NCBI RefSeq assembly: GCF_009867135.1
Contig: NZ_CP047226.1
Location: forward strand, 1,488,001 to 1,552,000
Direction of reading: 5' to 3'
DNA: 64,000 nt
Source of the DNA: Moraxella osloensis
Lineage (GTDB): Bacteria; Pseudomonadota; Gammaproteobacteria; Pseudomonadales; Moraxellaceae
The notes below the pieces were generated by a model. It was given only the letters and a program-made list of their open reading frames with translations, was not told the origin of the DNA and did no database searches. A program made the position numbers and the translations under genes. Of the stretch, positions 58,361 through 64,000 are shown in pieces (the first letter of the stretch is position 1; each line of letters begins with the position of its first letter).

Positions 58361-58894
58361 TTATTGGTTTACCCTTAACTGCTCGCGCATTTGTTTTTTT
58401 TGCTCACGACGATGGCGAAAAAAATCCTGTAACAACGCGCGGCTTTGCTCTGCCATTACGCCTTGCTTTACTGTCAAAAAATGATTATAAAATGTCACTT
58501 GGCTAAAATCCTGTTGGCTGACAATCATGCCTGCTTTCGGCTCTGTCGCTGCAAACACCAAGCGCGATACTCTGGCGTGAATAATCGCTCCTAGACACAT
58601 GGTGCAAGGCTCAAGCGTGACAAACAGTTCACAATCCGCTGGCAGACGGTAATTGTCAAAATATTGACACGCCTGCCTTATTGCCACTATTTCGGCGTGC
58701 GCAGTGGCATCATGGCTTAAAATCGGTTGATTGTAGCCTTTAGCTATGACAATGCCTTGATGCACAATCACCGCACCCACTGGCACTTCCCCCTGCTGTC
58801 CGCCCTCGGCTGCAACGTCAAGCGCCGCTTGCATAAAGGCGTCATCGCTATCACAAAAGCCGCTTTTATAATAGTCATGCTCACTAGCACCCAT
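58361..58894 (-). CDS. tadA: tRNA-specific adenosine-34 deaminase
   Basis: TadA converts A34 to inosine in tRNA-Arg(ACG), allowing wobble decoding. The zinc-deaminase motifs are HAE at residues 66-68 and PCTMC at 96-100, with the usual spacing. The 177-aa length includes a short N-terminal extension (about 12 residues) and a basic C-terminal tail. It starts 17 bases after the ung stop, so ung-tadA form an operon. Confidence 0.93.
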   Translation of the reverse strand: MGASEHDYYKSGFCDSDDAFMQAALDVAAEGGQQGEVPVGAVIVHQGIVIAKGYNQPILSHDATAHAEIVAIRQACQYFDNYRLPADCELFVTLEPCTMCLGAIIHARVSRLVFAATEPKAGMIVSQQDFSQVTFYNHFLTVKQGVMAEQSRALLQDFFRHRREQKKQMREQLRVNQ

Positions 58895-58911
58895 TTTTTA
58901 TATCACCCAAA

Positions 58912-59628
58912 CTACTGTGGCAACTGCCAATCTATCGGGCTTTTGCCGTGCGCTATCAGATAATCATTGGCTTTGGAAAAAGGGCGAGTGCCAAAAAAAC
59001 CACCCCGATTGGCGCCAAGTGGTGATGGATGCGTGCCTGTAATGATTAAATGCTTAGATGTATCAATAAAACGGCCTTTTTTCTGTGCGTAACTCCCCCA
59101 TAGGATAAAGACACAGTGCTCACAGTGCTGATTGACAGTCTCAATCACCGCATCAGTGAACGTTTCCCAGCCAATACGCTGATGACTGCCTGCCTGCCCT
59201 GCTTCTACGGATAACATACTGTTAAGCAGCAGCACCCCTTGGGTTGCCCAATAGGTCAAATCGCCATGTTTTGACGGGGCGATACCCAAATCAGCGGCGA
59301 GCTCTCGTAAAATATTTTGTAGACTTGGGGGTTTGGGGATGGCTTTGGGCACGGAAAAGGATAACCCCATCGCTTGTCCCGGGCCATGGTACGGGTCTTG
59401 ACCCAAAATCACTACTTTAACCTGCGACAAAGGCGTCAAATTAAACGCATTGAACATTTGACTACCCGAGGGATAAATCACTTTTTGCGCATGATATTGA
59501 TCTCGCAAAAACTGGCGAATGTTATCCATATTGCTGCTCGTTAGTTCTGCCGCCAAGGCGTGCTTCCAATCGTCCGGCATTTTGACATTGGCTAAAATTT
59601 GTTGTTGTTCAGGCGTTAATGTTTTCAT
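58912..59628 (-). CDS. ung: Uracil-DNA glycosylase
   Basis: Ung removes uracil from DNA as the first step in base-excision repair. Of 238 aa, it carries the water-activating Asp78 in GQDPYHGPGQAMGLSFS and the active-site His200 in HPSPLGANRG. WATQGVLLLNSMLSVE is another family mark. It heads a two-gene unit with tadA and is preceded by a small spacer with a hairpin near 59650-59690. Confidence 0.97.
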   Translation of the reverse strand: MKTLTPEQQQILANVKMPDDWKHALAAELTSSNMDNIRQFLRDQYHAQKVIYPSGSQMFNAFNLTPLSQVKVVILGQDPYHGPGQAMGLSFSVPKAIPKPPSLQNILRELAADLGIAPSKHGDLTYWATQGVLLLNSMLSVEAGQAGSHQRIGWETFTDAVIETVNQHCEHCVFILWGSYAQKKGRFIDTSKHLIITGTHPSPLGANRGGFFGTRPFSKANDYLIAHGKSPIDWQLPQ

Positions 59629-59746
59629 GGTTTATCTGCTATCAAAAAATTATAAAAAAAGCCAAAGAATTTCTTGGCTTTATTGTAGCAAATAATTGTC
59701 GTCAATAACTGCAACACTTCTATGCTGTCTATTCTATACCGACTGA

Positions 59747-60235
59747 TTATTCTGAGAAAGTTTGACGCAGGGTAAAATCGTCTAACTTGACCGCTTCACG
59801 GCTGCTCTTTTCAGTGGGGGGAATTACTTGCGCTTCGCCTGTCACTACTGCTTTACCCTCTTGATTAGTTACTTGGCAATCTAACACCACCCATTTTTTG
59901 CCATCGTCTTTACTTTTCACCGTCAAGGTCGCGGTTAAGGTATCATCGATATGCACAGGACGACGGAACGACAAACTTTGGTTCAGATAAATTGTCCCCA
60001 AACCTGGAAATTTGGTACCAATCAAGGCTGATAATAGACCGGCTGTCCACATACCATGCGCAATCACGCCTTTAAACTGGCTTTGCTCGGCATACTCATT
60101 ATCCAAATGCGCTGGGTTGTAGTCATGGGTAACAAGCGCAAATGCTTTGACATCATCTGCGGTCACTTGGCGGGTCATACTGGCAGTTTGCCCGATAGTT
60201 AATTCCTCATAGGTAAAATTACTAAAAGTTGTCAT
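59747..60235 (-). CDS. MaoC-family (R)-specific enoyl-CoA hydratase
   Basis: A 162-aa hot-dog-fold enzyme. The hydratase signature is VTHDYNPAHLDNEYAEQSQFKGVIAHGMW, with catalytic Asp and His at the usual sites. A second marker is LGTIYLNQSLSFRRPVHIDD. It resembles PhaJ, which links fatty-acid oxidation to polyhydroxyalkanoate synthesis. The frame opens 13 codons earlier, but the ATG at 60235 is chosen because AAGGACGGACA lies at ribosome-binding distance. Confidence 0.85.
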   Translation of the reverse strand: MTTFSNFTYEELTIGQTASMTRQVTADDVKAFALVTHDYNPAHLDNEYAEQSQFKGVIAHGMWTAGLLSALIGTKFPGLGTIYLNQSLSFRRPVHIDDTLTATLTVKSKDDGKKWVVLDCQVTNQEGKAVVTGEAQVIPPTEKSSREAVKLDDFTLRQTFSE

Positions 60236-60769
60236 TGTCCGTCCTTTTTTTTGCTTAATTTCATAAAAAACCACGATAAAAAAATTATTTTGATGGCTTA
60301 ACTATAAGTTTGACTATAGCATAAATTTTTCAAATTTTTATGACAATGACTACGCATTCATGAATCCATCTGACTTTAACAATTACAAATTTTTTATCTT
60401 TTTGCTTGACTTGATGAACTGCTAATAAAATCAAGCGTCTAGGATTTTTGCAGAAAAATAGGCAAAAAATTGAAAAAAATACAAGCTAGAATTACAAATT
60501 TTTTTACGCTATATTGTGCGAAATAATAAAACAACCCCTAGATATAGTATTTTTTTGCAAAACCTTGCAATAATACGGCAATGACTTTGCAATGCTAGAT
60601 AAGTGATATGGCTTCGGCTCAAAAGCGGTCGTTAATAGCGGCACACACACTCACTATACTTTCGGTTAGCTGTTTTATTTGACATTTTTATCTCACCCCC
60701 TATCTCTCAGCGCCTTTTTAATATATACACATATGACGTTGATAAATAGGTAACAAAAAGGAACGTATT
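60236..60769. other. Long divergent intergenic region upstream of nrdA
   Basis: 534 bases, AT-rich, without coding sequence, between the MaoC gene (minus) and nrdA (plus). It holds the NrdR-box-like pair at 60506-60550. Its length suggests complex control of nrdA. Confidence 0.45.
60506..60550. promoter_or_regulatory. Pair of NrdR-box-like sequences upstream of nrdA
   Basis: ACGCTATATTGTGCGA (60506-60521) and CCCCTAGATATAGTAT (60535-60550) agree at about 11 and 12 of 16 positions with the NrdR consensus. They are 29 bases apart start to start, close to the usual spacing of two turns plus. A matching site lies ahead of nrdB. Confidence 0.35.
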
Positions 60770-63058
60770 ATGACTCGTACTGAAGATATCCTCGTGCAAA
60801 AACGCGACGGGCGTTTGGAAAAAATTGATTTGGATAAGATTCACCGAGTCATCGAGTGGGCAGCAGAAGGGCTTGATAATGTGTCTGTCTCACAAGTAGA
60901 AATCAGCTCACATATCCAGTTTTATGACAAAATCACCACCAAAAGCATCCATGAAACCATCATTAAATCAGCCGCGGATTTGATTTCTGCAGCAACGCCT
61001 GATTATCAGTATTTGGCAGCGCGATTGGCAATTTTTCATTTACGCAAAATCGCGTTTGGTCAGTTTGAGCCGCCGCATTTGTTTGACCATGTCACTAAGC
61101 TGACCCAAGAAGGTCGTTACGATGCCCATATTTTGCAAGACTTTAGCAAAGAAGAATTTGATATACTCAATGACTATATTGACCACAACCGTGATTTAAG
61201 CTTTGCATATGCCGCCGTCAAACAAATGGAAGGCAAATACTTGGTGCAAGACCGCGTCAGCAAACAAGTCTTTGAAAGCCCACAATTTTTGTACATGCTC
61301 GTCGGCATGTGTCTGTTTGCCAGTTACGACAAACAATATGACAAGGCGGCGCGATTAGATTATATCAAGCGCTTTTATGACACCACGTCCACTTTCAAAA
61401 TCTCACTGCCAACGCCAATCATGTCGGGCGTGCGTACCCCATCGCGTCAGTTTAGCTCATGTGTACTCATTGAATGTGATGATAGCTTAGATAGTATCAA
61501 CGCCACCACCAGTGCCATCGTGCGGTATGTGTCACAGCGTGCCGGTATTGGTGTCAATGCGGGTCGTATTCGCGCATTAGGTAGCCCAATTCGTGGCGGT
61601 GAAGCGCAGCACACCGGCTGTATTCCTTTTTACAAACTATTTCAAACTGCCGTCAAATGCTGCTCACAAGGCGGCGTGCGTGGTGGTGCAGCGACCTTGT
61701 TCTACCCGATTTGGCATTTGGAAGTGGAAAATCTACTGGTGCTCAAAAACAACCGCGGCGTGGAAGACAACCGTGTTCGCCACATGGATTACGGCGTGCA
61801 AATCAATAAAACCATCTATCAACGTTTGATTAAAAATCAAAACGTGACCCTGTTTTCACCATCGGATGTACCAGGTTTGTACGATGCTTTCTTTGCCGAT
61901 CAAGCCGAGTTTGAGCGTTTGTATGAGCAATATGAGCAAGATGAATCCATTCGCAAACGCAGTGTGCCGGCGCAAGAGTTGTTTAGCCTGATGATGCAAG
62001 AGCGTGCCAGCACGGGTCGTATCTATGTGCAAAACGTTGACCATTGCAACACCCACAGTCCGTTTGACCCAAGTGTCGCGCCAATTCGCCAATCCAACCT
62101 ATGTATGGAAATCGCGCTACCGACCCAACCGCTTGACAACATCAATGATGAAAGCGGTGAAATCGCCCTTTGTACGCTGTCAGGCATTAACTTGGGTGAA
62201 ATCAATCAATTAGAAGACATCAAAGAGCCAGCGGAACTGATCGTGCGTGCGCTAGATGCCTTGCTTGACTACCAAGACTACCCGGTTATCGCTGCTAAAA
62301 ATGGCTCTATGAAACGCCGCACGCTGGGTATTGGTGTCATCAACTACGCTTATTATCTTGCCAAAAACGGTACCAAATATTCAGATCCTACGGCACTCGG
62401 TTTAACCCATCGCACTTTTGAAGCCTTACAATATTATCTGTTGGTGGCGTCAAATAAACTGGCTAAAGAGCAAGGCGCGTGTCCTGCATTTGGCGATACC
62501 ACGTATTCACAAGGTATTTTACCGATTGATACGTATAAAGCAGATATTGATGCGATTTGTAATGAGCCACTTCAACTCGACTGGGAAGCGCTGCGTCATG
62601 ATATCAAAACCCACGGTCTTCGCAACTCAACCTTGACCGCCTTGATGCCATCAGAAACCTCTAGTCAAATTGCTAACGCAACTAATGGCATTGAGCCACC
62701 GCGTGGTCTGGTCTCTGTCAAAGCATCAAAAGACGGTATTTTAAAACAAGTAGTACCTGAGATTGATAAGCTCAAAGATCAATACGAGCTATTATGGCAA
62801 ATGCCAAATAACAAGGGTTATTTGAGTCTTGTGGCGATTATGCAAAAATTCATTGATCAAAGTATCTCAGCGAATACCAACTACGACCCAACCAAGTTTG
62901 AAGATAGCCGTGTACCGATGAAGGTGATGATTCAAGACTTGTTGATGGCGTATAAACTGGGCGTTAAGACGCTGTACTATCATAACACCCGTGATGGCGC
63001 AAATGATGCCCAAGACGACCTTGAAAATGGCTGTGCTGGCGGCGCTTGTACTTTATAA
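60770..63058 (+). CDS. nrdA: Ribonucleoside-diphosphate reductase, class Ia alpha subunit
   Basis: NrdA is the catalytic subunit that makes deoxyribonucleotides. The 762-aa length matches E. coli NrdA (761). The N-terminal ATP-cone (residues about 5-95) provides allosteric control. Active-site residues all align with a +6 offset: Cys231, Asn443, Cys445, Glu447 (SNLCMEIALP) and Cys468 (ALCTLSGIN). The C-terminal redox Cys pair is in GCAGGACTL. Its partner nrdB is 34 kb away. A terminator follows. Confidence 0.98.
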   Translation: MTRTEDILVQKRDGRLEKIDLDKIHRVIEWAAEGLDNVSVSQVEISSHIQFYDKITTKSIHETIIKSAADLISAATPDYQYLAARLAIFHLRKIAFGQFEPPHLFDHVTKLTQEGRYDAHILQDFSKEEFDILNDYIDHNRDLSFAYAAVKQMEGKYLVQDRVSKQVFESPQFLYMLVGMCLFASYDKQYDKAARLDYIKRFYDTTSTFKISLPTPIMSGVRTPSRQFSSCVLIECDDSLDSINATTSAIVRYVSQRAGIGVNAGRIRALGSPIRGGEAQHTGCIPFYKLFQTAVKCCSQGGVRGGAATLFYPIWHLEVENLLVLKNNRGVEDNRVRHMDYGVQINKTIYQRLIKNQNVTLFSPSDVPGLYDAFFADQAEFERLYEQYEQDESIRKRSVPAQELFSLMMQERASTGRIYVQNVDHCNTHSPFDPSVAPIRQSNLCMEIALPTQPLDNINDESGEIALCTLSGINLGEINQLEDIKEPAELIVRALDALLDYQDYPVIAAKNGSMKRRTLGIGVINYAYYLAKNGTKYSDPTALGLTHRTFEALQYYLLVASNKLAKEQGACPAFGDTTYSQGILPIDTYKADIDAICNEPLQLDWEALRHDIKTHGLRNSTLTALMPSETSSQIANATNGIEPPRGLVSVKASKDGILKQVVPEIDKLKDQYELLWQMPNNKGYLSLVAIMQKFIDQSISANTNYDPTKFEDSRVPMKVMIQDLLMAYKLGVKTLYYHNTRDGANDAQDDLENGCAGGACTL

Positions 63059-63067
63059 GAGAGTATT

Positions 63068-63103
63068 TAGGGATAATACTGATGGATTATCCCTAGTTTT
63101 TAT
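63068..63103 (+). terminator. Rho-independent terminator after nrdA
   Basis: Stem TAGGGATAAT / ATTATCCCTA with an 8-base loop, followed by GTTTTTATT. Confidence 0.75.
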
Positions 63104-63247
63104 TCAGTGATTTATGTTCAGTAAATACAAATAAAAATGGCATAACCCATTAAATTGATTACTTAAATCATTTTGACGTAACATCTAGGTTTTTATTATT
63201 AAAAGCCTAGAAATTTTCATTGCATGGATTTTTATTACATAGGATGT

Positions 63248-63424
63248 TTGAACTTGAAAAACCAGTTGATTGTTTATGCCATTTTACTGATGAACCTTAC
63301 CTCGTGTGCTTCTTTGCCGCAAACATACGACAGTCCGATTCCTGTCTATGTTGACTTGGGTGATGCCACACCTGCCACCACCCTGTCCAATTCAAAAGCC
63401 AATGTCAAAACTATGAGTCATTAA
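63248..63424 (+). CDS. Small predicted lipoprotein
   Basis: A short lipoprotein-like peptide of about 50-58 aa. The lipobox NLTSC ends a hydrophobic core (LIVYAILLMNLTSC), and the mature part begins CASLPQTYDSPIPVYVDLGD. The frame is open from an ATG at 63224, but a start at 63248 or 63254 (both TTG, with AGGA upstream) gives a normal short signal. Its stop overlaps the stop of the convergent MscS gene by a few bases. No family is known; it could be a spurious frame, but the lipobox argues for it. Confidence 0.45.
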   Translation: MNLKNQLIVYAILLMNLTSCASLPQTYDSPIPVYVDLGDATPATTLSNSKANVKTMSH

Positions 63425-64000
63425 GGCTTGGTATCAGGCTTATCCGATTGTGCCAGTTTTTCTGACGCCGCTACTTTATCTTTTACAGGTACAGTATTGG
63501 CAAAATTTGAATAGGTAATATCAATCGGTTTGCCCATCATCACACGGCTGGTCGGTAACGCATTTTTGAGTCCCACTTCTTTCATCATCTCCGCGATTTT
63601 TAAAATCATATCGGTTTGTTTTTGATTAAAATCCATCGCGCCTTTTACATTGAGATAGCATCGCACTTCAACAAGATACGCGTCTTGCTGAGTGCCAGAG
63701 ATACGCACTTGATTCCACACGCTGTTGGTATCAGGATGATTGGTGATATAAATTTGTGTTTGCTCCATAAATTCACGTAATTTATCGATGTCGCTATCAC
63801 GCGAGATATAGAACACTTGCGAAAAATGAAACATATCGCGCTGCGAGACATTTTCAATGCTCATTGATGAGAAGTTACCATTGGGAATTGTCACCACCGT
63901 GCGATCCGTGGTGCGCAAACGGGTGGAGCGGATACCAATGTCTTCAACCGTACCTTCTTGCGTGCCAAAGCGGCAGTAGTCGCCCACATTTACAGGCTGG
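63421..64000 (-). CDS. MscS-family mechanosensitive channel, C-terminal part
   Basis: The frame enters from the window end (QPVNVGDYCRFG) and runs 193 codons to the stop at 63421. The visible piece is the beta-barrel and alpha/beta end of an MscS-type channel. GTVEDIGIRSTRLRTTDRTVVTIPNGNF is the family hallmark after the pore helix. The rest forms the cytoplasmic vestibule. A Lys/Asp/Ser-rich tail ends the protein. The pore part lies beyond base 64000. The channel likely protects against osmotic downshock. Confidence 0.9.
   Translation of the reverse strand, partial: QPVNVGDYCRFGTQEGTVEDIGIRSTRLRTTDRTVVTIPNGNFSSMSIENVSQRDMFHFSQVFYISRDSDIDKLREFMEQTQIYITNHPDTNSVWNQVRISGTQQDAYLVEVRCYLNVKGAMDFNQKQTDMILKIAEMMKEVGLKNALPTSRVMMGKPIDITYSNFANTVPVKDKVAASEKLAQSDKPDTKP

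Overview
The window is a gene-dense stretch of chromosome from a gammaproteobacterium. The moderate GC content, the low-GC intergenic DNA and the kind of genes present (AcnD-type methylcitrate cycle, DUF6231, an extended CsrA, small lipoproteins) point to the family Moraxellaceae, most likely the Moraxella/Faucicola/Psychrobacter side. The species cannot be fixed from sequence reading alone. Most genes are housekeeping genes with good ribosome binding sites and clear hairpin terminators.

Layout. 1-9303 (minus strand): a pyrimidine permease cut by the window edge, an NfsA-type nitroreductase, an MFS carrier, pepN, an AT-rich DUF2971 gene, and uvrB. 9744-12464: metK, a DUF3144 gene, an exported protein, and a small membrane-anchored protein. 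12838-18581: propionate catabolism by the 2-methylcitrate cycle (prpB, prpC, acnD), preceded by a good sigma-70 promoter. An AT-rich orphan gene resembling a divergent class III nucleotide cyclase sits between prpC and acnD. 18675-21834: a DUF262/DUF1524 (GmrSD-like) gene split by a complete IS701-like element, then a truncated DUF2238 gene, in the place where prpF would be expected. 21859-29469: serS, a YcxB-like membrane protein, dps, nrdB with its ferredoxin, rpoD, and a YbeD-family gene. 29591-38833: a large unknown lipoprotein, a DUF815 ATPase, an AT-rich patch of three small unknown genes, a DUF2868 / unknown / DUF3482-GTPase operon, and a VIT-type transporter. 39049-49392: an AGCS amino-acid symporter, MFS carrier, esterase, hemerythrin, DEAD-box helicase, the 4.5S SRP RNA gene (ffs), a SIMPL protein, pal, and a DUF6231 gene. 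49609-64000: ilvD, alaS, yghU, lysC, csrA, a HopJ-family gene, ung-tadA, a MaoC hydratase, nrdA, a small lipoprotein, and a partial MscS channel.

How the parts work together. Class Ia ribonucleotide reductase is encoded at two sites 34 kb apart (nrdB plus ferredoxin at 25.3 kb, nrdA at 60.8 kb), with NrdR-box-like sequences ahead of both. uvrB, ung and nrdAB serve DNA repair and precursor supply. metK, lysC and ilvD serve amino-acid and SAM metabolism. serS, alaS, tadA, ffs and the helicase serve translation and RNA handling.

The accessory material is four AT-rich patches dropped into otherwise conserved neighbourhoods (6.2-7.1, 15.0-16.0, 18.6-21.8 and 33.1-34.4 kb). These hold the best candidates for undescribed functions. 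The most notable are the cyclase-like orphan, the IS-broken DUF262 gene whose frame is exactly restored when the IS and one target-site copy are removed, and the 33-34 kb patch with its nested inverted repeat. No CRISPR array, rRNA or tRNA gene was seen.
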